Source of the DNA: an uncultured Bacteroidales bacterium
GTDB lineage: Bacteria; Bacteroidota; Bacteroidia; Bacteroidales; Bacteroidaceae
Direction: 5' to 3'
Assembly: GCA_902788315.1 (NCBI GenBank)
Contig: CADAJS010000001.1
Location: 107,962 to 171,961 of the forward strand
Length of the DNA: 64,000 bases
Shown here: one piece after another, positions 9,672-18,550 of the stretch
Position numbering within the stretch: the stretch's first letter is position 1
Layout of the letters: each line of letters starts with the position of its first letter
Position numbers and translations under genes: made by a program
The notes under the pieces: generated by a model
Seen by the model: only the letters and a program-made list of their open reading frames with translations
Told to the model about the DNA's origin: nothing
The model's database searches: none

Positions 9672-10589
9672 TTAGAAATCCAACCTGTACATCGAGCCCT
9701 GGGCCTGTATCATCAGTGCGGAGCCGAATGCAGCGCAGTCCTCCAATTCGCCCTTCGTGGCCTTGGTCAGGTCGATGACGTTGCGCATGCGGCGTGCCTT
9801 GAGGTCCCAGACGTAGAGTATTGAGGGAGCCTTCTCTTGGCCGAAGCCCGTGGGCATATACAACACTTCGTCCTTGATGAAGAGGCCCTGCCCCACGGGA
9901 TTGAAGGGCTGGCTGTACGTCTCCTCGAGGAGATAGTTCTCCAGCAGGTCGGCATCGGTCAGCGTGACCAGTCCCTCCTTCACCTCGGGGATGCGGAACT
10001 TCACGATGCGATGGCGGTTCTGCGGGTCGTTGTTGTTAATCGTGTTGCCGTAGCCATAGAGGTAGCCATTCTCGTTGTCCAGCACCCACTGCACGGCATA
10101 GCCAAAGTTTTTGTTTTCGTCTTTGTAGAGAATCGTCTGCACCAGTTCGGTGGCATTCAGTTCGGGCTTGATGCGCTCCACGAAGCACACGTCCTTCATG
10201 CCCTTGTAGCGCCCCTTGGAGCACTGGCTCACATAGATAAGCGGCAGGGGGTCTCCCTCCTTATAGAACGTGCGGCTCATGGAGACCACGTTGGAATGGT
10301 TCTCCTTGTCGTTGCTGGCCATGGGGAACGAGTCGCCCCGCTTCGTCAGCGTGCGGCCATCGTAGTTATAGAGCGTGATGACGCCCGTGTTCTGGCAGCT
10401 CACCACCGTCTGTCCCCAGATGTCCATTCCCTGGTAGCCCTGTTTCTCAATGCCCTGCAACTTGCCCACCAGGGTACTCTTGAATGTGTGTTGCTGCATG
10501 TCGATGCGCTCACCGCTGTAGGTGAACGTGTCCTGTGCGTCGGCCATGATGGGCAAAAGGGCCAGGACGGAAAGGATGATTCTCTTCAT
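9672..10589 (-). CDS. Exported hypothetical protein, beta-propeller-like
   Basis: 305 residues from the ATG at 10589, chosen because a typical signal peptide (MKRIILSVLALLPIMADAQ) follows directly; a longer frame upstream runs through the promoter. The mature part has repeated four-strand-like blocks (GMDIWGQTVVSC, NTGVITLYNYDG, NGYLYGYGNTI, PSILYVWDLKARRMRNVIDL) that suggest a six- or seven-bladed propeller. No catalytic motif was recognised. First gene of the unit with the Cys-rich protein and the GH95 enzyme; a role in glycan handling is only inference. Confidence 0.6.
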   Translation of the reverse strand: MKRIILSVLALLPIMADAQDTFTYSGERIDMQQHTFKSTLVGKLQGIEKQGYQGMDIWGQTVVSCQNTGVITLYNYDGRTLTKRGDSFPMASNDKENHSNVVSMSRTFYKEGDPLPLIYVSQCSKGRYKGMKDVCFVERIKPELNATELVQTILYKDENKNFGYAVQWVLDNENGYLYGYGNTINNNDPQNRHRIVKFRIPEVKEGLVTLTDADLLENYLLEETYSQPFNPVGQGLFIKDEVLYMPTGFGQEKAPSILYVWDLKARRMRNVIDLTKATKGELEDCAAFGSALMIQAQGSMYRLDF

Positions 10590-10628
10590 TTTTCTCTCTT
10601 GTTTAAGGTTCGTTTCGTATTTCCGGAG

Positions 10629-10700
10629 GACAAAGTTACGAAAAAACGAGAGCAGAACAAAAAGAATCCAATTCTTTTTTATGCCGAGTGCAAGTAAGTT
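10629..10700 (-). promoter_or_regulatory. Promoter embedded in an interspersed repeat
   Basis: On the minus strand, TTTG (complement of 10658-10661), a 19-bp spacer and TAACTTTG (complement of 10631-10638) form a promoter 40 bp before the three-gene unit. The surrounding ~70 bp belong to the same repeat family as 55625-55695 and 57798-57870; all three end with a CCGA(G/A)TGCA block. Confidence 0.65.
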
Positions 10701-10886
10701 CGGCGAAGCCAAAGTTCTTGCTTTGGGCAAGTGCCGCAAGCGGCGAGCTACGAAAGAGAGAGAGCCGGACCACGGAAAAGAGGAACTTTTCGTGGCTTCC
10801 GAAATGCCGGAAGATGCAAAAATAATATTGAGAAGGGGCATAATAGGCAGAAATTTATCATTACCCCGCACTATCTTTGCCTTTTT

Positions 10887-10918
10887 TTTGCATGGAATAC
10901 TAAATTGTATTAACTTTG
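10887..10918 (+). promoter_or_regulatory. Promoter of the hexuronate operon
   Basis: TTTG at 10887-10890, a 20-bp spacer and TAACTTTG at 10911-10918. It leaves a leader of roughly 90 bp before the transporter ATG, long enough for an operator, but none was recognised. Confidence 0.65.
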
Positions 10919-11017
10919 TCGTCGAGTTACTGAGTTCCATGCTCGGGACTCATATACTTACGAACATGCAAACCAATAAACCAAAAGACTAATAAACTCA
11001 AAAAAATCACACACAAG

Positions 11018-12586
11018 ATGAACACACAATCAGGACAGAAAATGACGCAGTACAGATGGACCATCTGTATAATGTTATTTTTGGCGACGACCATCAATTA
11101 CATGGACCGCCAGGTGCTCTCACTCACATGGAAGGACTTCATTGCCCCCGACTTTCACTGGACGGATGCCGACTATGGCAACATCGCAGCCATCTTTGGC
11201 TTGGTCTATGCGGTGGCCAACCTGTTCTCGGGCCGTTTCATGGACTGGATTGGGGTGAAGAAGGGCTATCTCTGGGCCATCGCCATCTGGTCGCTGGGAG
11301 CATGCATGCATGCGCTGTGCGGCGTGGCCACGATGTGGCATCTGAACCTGGGCAGCATGCAGGAGATGATCGAGGCTACGGGCGACGTGGCACTGGCTAT
11401 CAGCACCGTGAGCGCCTGGTGCTTCATGGTGTCGCGTGTGGTGCTGGCTGTAGGTGAAAGCGGAAACTTCCCCGCTGCCATCAAGGTGACGGCCGAGTAC
11501 TTCCCGAAGAAGGACCGTGCCTTTGCCACCAGTATCTTCAACTCGGGTTCGACCATCGGCGCACTGGTGGCTCCGCTCTCGATTCCCCTGCTGGCCCGCT
11601 ACTTCAAGAACGCCGGCATCGGAGGCGGATGGGAGATGGCCTTCATCATCATCGGTGCACTGGGCTTCATCTGGCTGGGCTTCTGGATATTCATCTATCA
11701 GAAGCCGGAAGAGAGCAAGCGCGTGAACGCTGCCGAGCTGGCCTACATTCATCAGGACGAGACGTCCGAGAAGGAGGCCGCCCAAGAGTCAAAGTCGGAG
11801 AAGGGCGCAATCCCCATGCTGTCCAACTCATGGATATACTTCACTCTGGGCATCATCGTGCTCGTCTGCGCATTCATGTTCAGCGCATGGCTCCTCATCC
11901 CGGCCTTCATCCTGCTCAACGTGCCATTCTGGAATTTCTACAAGCTGCCTCAGACGTGGGCCATCTTCCTGGCCAAGCTGGTGACGGACGGCGTGTGGTG
12001 GTTCTTCCTGTTCTGGACACCGGCCTACATCTCGGACGTGTATGGCCTGCCTTCGGACAACCCGACAGCCATGTTGCTCATCTTCGTGCTCTATGCCATC
12101 ACGATGCTCTCCATCTATGGCGGCAAGCTGCCCACCATCATCGTCAACCGCACGGGCCATCACCCCTACGATGCCCGCCTGAAGGCCATGCTGGTGTTTG
12201 CCCTCTTCCCGCTGTTCACTCTGTTTGCCCAGCCCCTGGGCAGGCTGAGCTACTGGTTCCCCATCCTGCTCATCGGCATTGCCGGCGCAGCCCATCAGTC
12301 GTGGTCGGCCAACCTCTTCTCCGTGGGCAGCGACCTGTTCCCCAAGAAGGCCGTGGGCACCATGACGGGCATCAACGGCATGGCAGGCGGTATAGGAAGC
12401 TACTGCATCAACAAGTTCAGCGGACAGCTCTTCGACTATGCCGACCAGACACAGATGGTCTTCCTGGGCTTCCAGGGTAAACCGGCCGGATACTTCATCG
12501 TCTTCTGCTACTGTGCCCTGGCCTACATCATCGGATGGTGCTGTCTGAAGACGCTCGTGCCAAAGTATAATCCGGTGAAGGGATGA
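11018..12586 (+). CDS. exuT: MFS hexuronate transporter
   Basis: 522 residues and about 12 hydrophobic segments in two sets of six around a charged loop (about 240-270). The start TINYMDRQVLSLTWKDF is typical of the anion:cation symporter group (ExuT, D-galactonate, glucarate). RFMDWIGVKKGYLWAI supplies the conserved inter-helix loop 2-3 motif. Family knowledge: proton-coupled uptake of glucuronate or galacturonate across the inner membrane. It heads a four-gene run with fructuronate reductase, uxuA and uxaC, which supports glucuronate as substrate. ATG at 11018 was used; the ATG at 11042 is also possible. Confidence 0.85.
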   Translation: MNTQSGQKMTQYRWTICIMLFLATTINYMDRQVLSLTWKDFIAPDFHWTDADYGNIAAIFGLVYAVANLFSGRFMDWIGVKKGYLWAIAIWSLGACMHALCGVATMWHLNLGSMQEMIEATGDVALAISTVSAWCFMVSRVVLAVGESGNFPAAIKVTAEYFPKKDRAFATSIFNSGSTIGALVAPLSIPLLARYFKNAGIGGGWEMAFIIIGALGFIWLGFWIFIYQKPEESKRVNAAELAYIHQDETSEKEAAQESKSEKGAIPMLSNSWIYFTLGIIVLVCAFMFSAWLLIPAFILLNVPFWNFYKLPQTWAIFLAKLVTDGVWWFFLFWTPAYISDVYGLPSDNPTAMLLIFVLYAITMLSIYGGKLPTIIVNRTGHHPYDARLKAMLVFALFPLFTLFAQPLGRLSYWFPILLIGIAGAAHQSWSANLFSVGSDLFPKKAVGTMTGINGMAGGIGSYCINKFSGQLFDYADQTQMVFLGFQGKPAGYFIVFCYCALAYIIGWCCLKTLVPKYNPVKG

Positions 12587-12587
12587 G

Positions 12588-12620
12588 TAAAGTTTAAGGT
12601 TTAAAGTTTAAAGTTTAAAG
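12588..12620 (+). repeat. Short AAGTTTA-type tandem repeat
   Basis: About four and a half imperfect copies of a 7-8 bp AGTTTAA unit fill the gap between the transporter and the SDR gene. Purpose unknown. Confidence 0.6.
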
Positions 12621-12654
12621 ACTGATTATAGATTAAAGAAAAAGATAAGGAAAG

Positions 12655-13464
12655 ATGAAGAATTTGTTTGATATTCAAGGAAAAGTGGTCGTACTAACTG
12701 GTGGATGCGGCATTCTGGGCCGTAACATTGCACACTATCTGGTGGAACAGGGAGCCAAGGTGGTGATACTCGACCGCATAGAGGAACAGGGCCGGGAATT
12801 GGAGGCCGAGTTGAACAAGAAGGGCGAGGCACTCTTCCTCATGACGGACGTGCTGAAGCGCGAGGTACTGGAGCAGAACCGCGAAGCCATCGTGGCACAC
12901 TTCGATACCATCGACATCCTGCTCAATGCGGCAGGCGGCAACATGGCCGGAGCCACCATCGCGCCGGACAAGACATTCCTCGACCTCGACCTTGACGCAT
13001 TCAAGAAGGTGGTGGAGCTGAACCTTTTCGGTACCATCCTGCCCACACAGGTCTTCGTGCCGGTAATGGCAAAGAACGGCAAGGGAGCCATCGTGAACTT
13101 CTGCTCGGAGAGTGCCTTGCGCCCTCTGACGCGCGTGGTGGGCTACAGCGCTGCCAAGGCTGCCATCGGCAACTACACGAAGTACATGGCTACGGAGCTG
13201 GCCACCAAGTTCAGCCCCGACCTGCGTGTGAACGCCATCGTGCCCGGTTTCCTGCTCACCAACCAGAACCGCACCCTGCTGACCAACGAGGACGGCTCGC
13301 TCACCGACCGTGCCAAGACCATCATTGCCCATACGCCGGCCGGCCGATTTGCCGAGCCCGAAGAGCTGTTTGGCACCATACACTACCTCATCAGCGATGC
13401 CAGCAGCTTCGTCACAGGCGTGCTGTCGGTAGTGGACGGAGGATTTGATGCCTTCTCAATCTGA
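12655..13464 (+). CDS. SDR-family D-fructuronate (mannonate) oxidoreductase
   Basis: 269-residue short-chain dehydrogenase: TGGCGILG near residue 15 (dinucleotide-binding TGxxxGxG), NAAGG near 90, catalytic Ser in the CSESALRP segment, YSAAK about residue 163-167 (catalytic Tyr/Lys), and a C-terminal FVTGVLSVVDGGFDAFSI. Role inferred from context: reduction of D-fructuronate to D-mannonate with NAD(P)H, the step between UxaC and UxuA. Classical UxuB belongs to the unrelated long-chain mannitol dehydrogenase family and is not in the window, so this SDR most likely replaces it. Confidence 0.82.
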   Translation: MKNLFDIQGKVVVLTGGCGILGRNIAHYLVEQGAKVVILDRIEEQGRELEAELNKKGEALFLMTDVLKREVLEQNREAIVAHFDTIDILLNAAGGNMAGATIAPDKTFLDLDLDAFKKVVELNLFGTILPTQVFVPVMAKNGKGAIVNFCSESALRPLTRVVGYSAAKAAIGNYTKYMATELATKFSPDLRVNAIVPGFLLTNQNRTLLTNEDGSLTDRAKTIIAHTPAGRFAEPEELFGTIHYLISDASSFVTGVLSVVDGGFDAFSI

Positions 13465-13474
13465 TATTAAAGGA

Positions 13475-13510
13475 ATTATAGGGGACTATAGGAACTATAG
13501 AGACTATAGG
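13475..13510 (+). repeat. CTATAG palindrome repeated at 9 bp
   Basis: Three perfect CTATAG palindromes (13486, 13495, 13504) and one degenerate copy lie just upstream of uxuA. The spacing is regular at 9 bp. It could be a small operator array or replication slippage. Confidence 0.55.
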
Positions 13511-13538
13511 AATAACAAACCGAATAACACACAACGAT

Positions 13539-14714
13539 ATGTATCTCTGCGAACAAAGTTTCCGCTGGTACGGGCCCAATGACCCGGTCAGCCTTCAGGA
13601 CATACGACAGGCCGGAGCCACCGGCGTAGTGACAGCCCTGCACCACATCCCCAACGGCGAGGTGTGGACAAAGGAGGAAATCCTCAAGCGCAAGCGTATA
13701 GTGGAAGAGGCCGGGCTGCGCTGGGCCGCAGTGGAGAGCGTGCCCGTACACGAACACATCAAGACGCAGACGGGAGACTATCAGAAGTATATCGACCACT
13801 ACAAGCAGAGCCTCATCAACCTGGGACAGTGTGGCATCGACGTAGTGACGTACAACTTCATGCCCGTACTCGACTGGACGCGCACCAACCTCTCCTACGA
13901 GATGCCCGACGGCAGCCGGGCCCTGCGCTTCGAGCGGGCGGCCTTCGTGGCCTTCGATCTCTTCATCCTGAAACGCCCCGGAGCAGAGAAGGACTACACG
14001 CCCGAGGAGACGGCCAAGGCCAAGGCACGCTATGAACAGATGGACGATGCCGAGAAGCAGCTCATCACACGCAACATGATTGCCGGACTGCCAGGCTCGG
14101 AGGAGAGCTTCACCCTGGAGCAGTTCCAGAAGGAGCTGGACCGCTACCGCGACATCACGCCCGAACGCCTACGCGCAAACCTCATATATTTCCTGCGCGA
14201 GGTGTGCCCCGCTGCCGAGCAGGCTGGCGTCACCCTGGTCATCCACCCCGACGACCCGCCCATGTCCATCCTGGGCCTGCCCCGCATCCTGAGCACGGCC
14301 GAGGACTTCCAGGCCCTCATCGATGCAGTGCCCAGCCCGGCCAACGGACTCTGCCTCTGCACCGGTTCGTTCGGTGTGAGCCCCGAGAACGACCTGCCCG
14401 CCATGATGCGCCGCTTCTGGGATCGCATAGACTTCGTCCACCTGCGCTCCACACAGCGTGATGCCGAAGGTAACTTCCACGAGGCCAACCATCTGGAAGG
14501 CGACGTGCCCATGTACGAGGTGATGAAAGCCTTCCTTGAGATACAGCAGAGGAGACAGAAGAGCATCGTCATGCGCCCCGACCACGGACACCAGATGTGC
14601 GACGACCTCAGGAAGAAGACCAATCCCGGCTACAGCTGCATAGGCCGTCTGCGCGGGCTGGCCGAGCTGCGCGGACTGGAATGGGGAATCGCCAACAGCC
14701 TGGGGATGAAATAG
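13539..14714 (+). CDS. uxuA: Mannonate dehydratase
   Basis: 391 residues, normal for UxuA. Recognisable blocks are [12 protein letters not shown] at the N-terminus, [33 protein letters not shown] (metal-binding His/Asp), FVHLRS and MRPDHGHQM (metal ligands) near the C-terminus. Reaction: D-mannonate to 2-keto-3-deoxygluconate plus water, with Mn2+/Fe2+, in the cytosol. Third gene of the hexuronate operon, followed after 47 bp by uxaC. Kinase and aldolase for the product are not in this window. Confidence 0.93.
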   Translation: MYLCEQSFRWYGPNDPVSLQDIRQAGATGVVTALHHIPNGEVWTKEEILKRKRIVEEAGLRWAAVESVPVHEHIKTQTGDYQKYIDHYKQSLINLGQCGIDVVTYNFMPVLDWTRTNLSYEMPDGSRALRFERAAFVAFDLFILKRPGAEKDYTPEETAKAKARYEQMDDAEKQLITRNMIAGLPGSEESFTLEQFQKELDRYRDITPERLRANLIYFLREVCPAAEQAGVTLVIHPDDPPMSILGLPRILSTAEDFQALIDAVPSPANGLCLCTGSFGVSPENDLPAMMRRFWDRIDFVHLRSTQRDAEGNFHEANHLEGDVPMYEVMKAFLEIQQRRQKSIVMRPDHGHQMCDDLRKKTNPGYSCIGRLRGLAELRGLEWGIANSLGMK

Positions 14715-14761
14715 ACCGACAAACCGCCCGACACATTAACGACACAAAAACGCCATTCCCT

Positions 14762-16165
14762 ATGAAACCATTCATGGACAAGGACTTCCTGCTGCAGACA
14801 GAGACTGCCCGGAAGCTATACCACGAGGAGGCAGAGGGCCTGCCTATCATCGACTACCACTGCCACCTCAACCCACGCGAGGTGGCCGAGGACCATCGCT
14901 TCGCCAATATCACCGAACTGTGGTTAGGGGGCGACCACTACAAGTGGCGTGCACTGCGCTCCAACGGAGTGGACGAGCACTTCATTACCGGCGATGCCTC
15001 GGACTGGGAAAAGTTCGAGAAGTGGGCCGAGACGGTGCCCTACTGCATGCGCAACCCCATCTACCACTGGACCCATCTGGAGCTGCGCACAGCCTTCGGC
15101 ATCCAGAAGTTGCTCAATCCCTCCACTGCCCGTGAGATTTACGAGGAGTGCAACGAGAAGCTCCGACAGCCAGAATACAGCGCCCGAGGCCTCATGCGCC
15201 GATACCGCGTAGAGGTGGTGTGCACCACCGACGACCCAGCCGACTCGCTGGAGTATCACAAGCAGACGGCACAGAGCGGATTCGAGATCAAGGTGCTGCC
15301 CACATGGCGCCCCGACAAAGCGATGGCCATAGAGAACCCCAAGGCCTATCGCGCCTATATCGAGCAGCTCAGCCAGGCTGCAGGTTGTGAGATACACAGC
15401 TATGCCGACCTCCTGGATGCCCTGCAGAAACGGCACGACTATTTTGCCTCGCTCGGATGTCGCCTCTCCGACCACGGGCTCACCGAGTTCTATGCCGACG
15501 AATTCACTGAGACCGAGGTCGATAGCATCTTCCGCAAGGTGATGGACGGGCAACAGCCCACAGAGAAGGAGCTGGGACAGTTCCGCTCAGCCCTGCTGCT
15601 CGAGTTCGGACGCCAGGACGCACGTGCCGGATGGACACAGCAGTTCCACTACGGTCCCATCCGCAACAACAACAGCCGTATGATGCAGCTGCTGGGTCCC
15701 GACAGCGGATTCGATTCCATCGGCACCCCCAACACGGCCCTGCAGATGGCGCGGTTCCTCGACCGCCTGTGCCTGGAGGGCAACCTGCCGCAGACCATCC
15801 TCTACAACATCAACCCTGCCGACAACGAAATGCTGGCTGCCATGATCGGAAACTTCCAGGAGGGTCCCGTGCCGGGCAAGATTCAGTTTGGCAGCGGATG
15901 GTGGTTCAACGACCAGAAGGAAGGCATGGAGCGCCAGATGAACACCCTCTCGCTGCTCGGTCTCCTGAGCCGCTTCGTGGGCATGCTCACAGACAGCCGC
16001 TCGTTCCTCTCCTATCCGCGCCACGAATACTTCCGCCGCACGCTGTGCAACCTGCTGGGCCGCGACGTGGAGAACGGCGAACTGCCCGAGGAAGAGATGC
16101 CCCGCATCCGCGAGATGGTGCGCGATATCTGCTACTGGAACGCCAAGCGATACTTCCGCTTCTGA
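14762..16165 (+). CDS. uxaC: Glucuronate isomerase
   Basis: 467 residues from ATG 14762 (MKPFMDKDFLLQTETARKLY), matching the usual ~470. The longer in-frame extension overlaps uxuA and was rejected. PIIDYHCHLNP near residue 30 provides the amidohydrolase-type metal ligands, and VVCTTDDPADSLEYH and GSGWWFNDQKEGM are UxaC signatures. Reaction: D-glucuronate to D-fructuronate (or galacturonate to tagaturonate). Last gene of the operon. Confidence 0.94.
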   Translation: MKPFMDKDFLLQTETARKLYHEEAEGLPIIDYHCHLNPREVAEDHRFANITELWLGGDHYKWRALRSNGVDEHFITGDASDWEKFEKWAETVPYCMRNPIYHWTHLELRTAFGIQKLLNPSTAREIYEECNEKLRQPEYSARGLMRRYRVEVVCTTDDPADSLEYHKQTAQSGFEIKVLPTWRPDKAMAIENPKAYRAYIEQLSQAAGCEIHSYADLLDALQKRHDYFASLGCRLSDHGLTEFYADEFTETEVDSIFRKVMDGQQPTEKELGQFRSALLLEFGRQDARAGWTQQFHYGPIRNNNSRMMQLLGPDSGFDSIGTPNTALQMARFLDRLCLEGNLPQTILYNINPADNEMLAAMIGNFQEGPVPGKIQFGSGWWFNDQKEGMERQMNTLSLLGLLSRFVGMLTDSRSFLSYPRHEYFRRTLCNLLGRDVENGELPEEEMPRIREMVRDICYWNAKRYFRF

Positions 16166-16220
16166 AACATCCCGAGGGACAAGCCACAGAGCCCCCGGAG
16201 ATGCTGCACGCTGCGTCCTG

Positions 16221-16284
16221 TTTTCCCACGTGTGGGAAAGCGGGGCGCAGCGTGTTGCGATGAACTTTCCCACACGTGGGAAAA
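16221..16284 (+). repeat. Inverted pair of CCCACGTG palindromes, 44-bp spacing
   Basis: A 20-bp sequence (16221-16240) recurs as its exact reverse complement at 16265-16284. Each copy is itself a dyad, TTTCCCAC/GTGGGAAA around ACGT. Their centres are 44 bp apart, twice the 22-bp period of the other intergenic arrays in this window. The remaining gap 16166-16552 has no supported gene. Confidence 0.75.
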
Positions 16285-16485
16285 CAGAGCGGTGGATAAT
16301 GCCTGTGGGCATGGTGTCCGCCCGGTCCGGTCCACTCTCGGCAGCGCTGGCGCCTGCGTTGTCCGGCCCTTGACTAAATGGCTTATCCTCCATATCGGAT
16401 ACGAACACACACGCTTTCAGCATGATTCTGTAAATTTGGTTGTTTTATCCGTAAAACAGTTAAACGTCATGTGGCGGTTTATCCG

Positions 16486-16493
16486 TATCTTTG
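16486..16493 (+). promoter_or_regulatory. -7 promoter element of the DUF362 gene
   Basis: TATCTTTG 60 bp before the ATG at 16553; no convincing -33 element. Confidence 0.45.
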
Positions 16494-16552
16494 CAACGCC
16501 AAATCATAAAGAAGAGATAATAAGAAGCAAAACAACACAAGACTTCAATAAG

Positions 16553-17695
16553 ATGAACAGCAGAAAGACTTATCTGACAGCACTCGTCTGCATCGCCACG
16601 CTGGCAGCCTGTGCCAAGAACCCCACAGAGACCATCAAGGAAGAGGTGCCAGACACGACGAGCAGCGTGGTATATTTCACCGACGACATCTCGGCAGAAT
16701 CGCTGGTGCGAATCTATGAGGCACTGAACGTGTCGGCCGAGGGGAAACGTGTAGCCGTAAAGATATCGACAGGCGAATCGAGCCGCACCAACTACCTGAG
16801 GCCAGAGTTCATCAAGAACCTGGTAGAGAAAGTAGAGGGAAACATCGTGGAATGCAACACGGCCTACGGAGGCAGCCGGGCCACCACCGCTGCCCACCGC
16901 CGGGCCATTGCCGAACGAGGCTTCAGCGACATAGCCACCGTGGATATCATGGACGAGGAGGGCAGCATCAACCTGCCCGTCACCGACACACGCCATATCC
17001 AGTACGACATCGTGGGGTCGCACATACAGAACTATGACATGATGATCAACCTGGCCCACTTCAAGGGGCACGCCATGGGCGGATTCGGTGGGGTGCTGAA
17101 GAACCAGTCCATCGGCGTGGCATCAAGCAGCGGCAAGCTCTACATCCACTCTGCCGGGCGCAGCACCACCCGCTGGATGGATGACGACCAGGAAGGCTTC
17201 CTCGAGTCGATGGCTGCAGCGGCACAGGCCGTGCACAACTACTTCAAGCAGCCGGGGCGCGACATCGTCTATATCAACGTGATGAACAATCTCTCTGTGG
17301 ACTGCGACTGCGATGGTTCACCGGCCGAACCGAAGATGAAGGACATCGGCATCCTGGCCTCCACAGACCCCGTAGCGCTCGACAAGGCATGCCTCGACCT
17401 CGTCTTCGATCATCAGTCGGTGGCAGGCGACGATGCCTCGCCGCTCATACGCCGCATCGAGAGCCGGCACGGCACGCACACGGTGGAATATGCCGAACAG
17501 CTGGGCCTGGGCACACAGCACTACACGCTCGTAAGCATCGACGGACAGACAAATGTCGGCCAGCCGGCAACGTCCGCTGCCCTATACAATGTGTTCAGCC
17601 TTGATGGCAAGAAACTGCTCACGAATGCAAACAGCCTCGGAAGCCTGCCGAAGGGTACATACATCGTCAATGGCGAGAAGATGGTGATAGAATAA
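16553..17695 (+). CDS. DUF362-domain lipoprotein with type IX-like tail
   Basis: 380 residues from ATG 16553, chosen because a lipoprotein signal follows (lipobox LAAC, Cys about residue 19). The DUF362 region is clear: VAVKISTGESS, ECNTAYGGSR, MMINLAHFKGHAMGGFGGVLKN, and CDCDGSPAEPKMKDIGILAS. The last ~40 residues (VFSLDGKKLLT ... PKGTYIVNGEKMVIE) resemble a type IX sorting tail, which is odd together with a lipobox. No 4Fe-4S ferredoxin motif is present, although some DUF362 proteins carry one. Molecular function unknown. Followed 17 bp later by the monooxygenase-like gene. Confidence 0.78.
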   Translation: MNSRKTYLTALVCIATLAACAKNPTETIKEEVPDTTSSVVYFTDDISAESLVRIYEALNVSAEGKRVAVKISTGESSRTNYLRPEFIKNLVEKVEGNIVECNTAYGGSRATTAAHRRAIAERGFSDIATVDIMDEEGSINLPVTDTRHIQYDIVGSHIQNYDMMINLAHFKGHAMGGFGGVLKNQSIGVASSSGKLYIHSAGRSTTRWMDDDQEGFLESMAAAAQAVHNYFKQPGRDIVYINVMNNLSVDCDCDGSPAEPKMKDIGILASTDPVALDKACLDLVFDHQSVAGDDASPLIRRIESRHGTHTVEYAEQLGLGTQHYTLVSIDGQTNVGQPATSAALYNVFSLDGKKLLTNANSLGSLPKGTYIVNGEKMVIE

Positions 17696-17712
17696 TACAA
17701 ACAGAGCAAGCA

Positions 17713-18183
17713 ATGAATAAGAAACTTTTTCTTATTTTATCCACCCTTGTGCTTCTCCTCATGACCGTCGTCACGGCCATCATCAGCGGCAAGCGGCATA
17801 ATGAGCAGCCCGCACAGGGGCCTGCCGAGGAAATCTCAAAGCCCGCAGGCCAGGGGGACCTGATAGTGCGGACAGCCGAGATCGAGGTGTATCCCGAATA
17901 CCTGAGGGAGTACCTCACGTATGCCAACGAGGTGGACCGCCTGAGCGTGGAGCGTGAGCCGGGAGTCATCTGCCTGTTCCCCATGCAGAGCATCGAGGAC
18001 TCCACACAGATACGTATCCTCGAAATCTATGCCTCCGAGGAGGCCTATCAGAGCCACCAGAAGACAGAGCACTTCCAGAAGTACAAGCAGGGAACGCTCC
18101 ACATGGTGAAGAGCCTCAGGCTGCCTACCATGCAGCCACTCGACCCCGAGACAATGAAACTGATATTCTGCAAACAAAGATAG
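17713..18183 (+). CDS. Membrane-anchored ABM-like (quinol monooxygenase-type) protein
   Basis: 156 residues: an N-terminal transmembrane anchor (about 4-26) followed by a linker and a ferredoxin-like domain with IVRTAEIEVYPEYLREYL, EREPGVICLFPMQ and FQKYKQGTLHMVKSL. This is the pattern of the antibiotic biosynthesis monooxygenase (ABM/YgiN) family. Members oxidise quinol-like substrates or only bind them; activity here is unproven. The gene lies 17 bp after the DUF362 gene and directly before an amidohydrolase remnant, perhaps once one operon. Confidence 0.65.
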   Translation: MNKKLFLILSTLVLLLMTVVTAIISGKRHNEQPAQGPAEEISKPAGQGDLIVRTAEIEVYPEYLREYLTYANEVDRLSVEREPGVICLFPMQSIEDSTQIRILEIYASEEAYQSHQKTEHFQKYKQGTLHMVKSLRLPTMQPLDPETMKLIFCKQR

Positions 18184-18197
18184 GAAGAAGAGGATGA

Positions 18198-18389
18198 GAC
18201 AGCACATCGGGCAGGAGCTGGCCGTCCGACCATCTGCTCTATGGCTCCGACTATCCCTACGCGGCGCCGCAGGTGCTCACCGCCGGCCTCCGGCGCATGC
18301 GCCAATACCTGACCGACGAGCCCAACCTGGCTCCCAACCGCGAAATGATTCTCCACAAGAATGCGGAGCGTCTCCTCCAGATGGAATAA
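18198..18389 (+). pseudogene. C-terminal remnant of an amidohydrolase
   Basis: Just after the ABM-like gene, one frame preceded by a TGA reads DHLLYGSDYPYAAPQVLTAG, then LTDEPNLAPNREMILHKNAERLL and a stop. This is the conserved end of amidohydrolase_2 (ACMSD-like) proteins, including the GSDYPY metal-ligand motif. About 64 codons remain of a family normally 280-350 residues long. The N-terminal HxH half is absent, so it is a deletion remnant. No start codon or promoter was recognised. Confidence 0.72.
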
Positions 18390-18516
18390 AAGAGGAACGA
18401 GATTACTATTGCCCTTCCCGTGCTTCTCCTTCCTTTTGTGCTCGCTTATTTGATAAATTCCTCACGCTCGACAAAAAGAATTTACTCTCTTTACCCTCGC
18501 TTACACGGATTTTTCG

Positions 18517-18524
18517 TAACTTTG
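18517..18524 (+). promoter_or_regulatory. -7 promoter element of the CDF gene
   Basis: TAACTTTG, 27 bp before the CDF start codon; no clear -33 element. Confidence 0.45.
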
Positions 18525-18550
18525 CAGGCAGACAGGGCAGTGAAAGTGAA

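Noticed and set aside
18194..18550. N-terminal extension of the CDF transporter
   Set aside because: It reads the amidohydrolase remnant out of frame; the transporter family starts at 18551.
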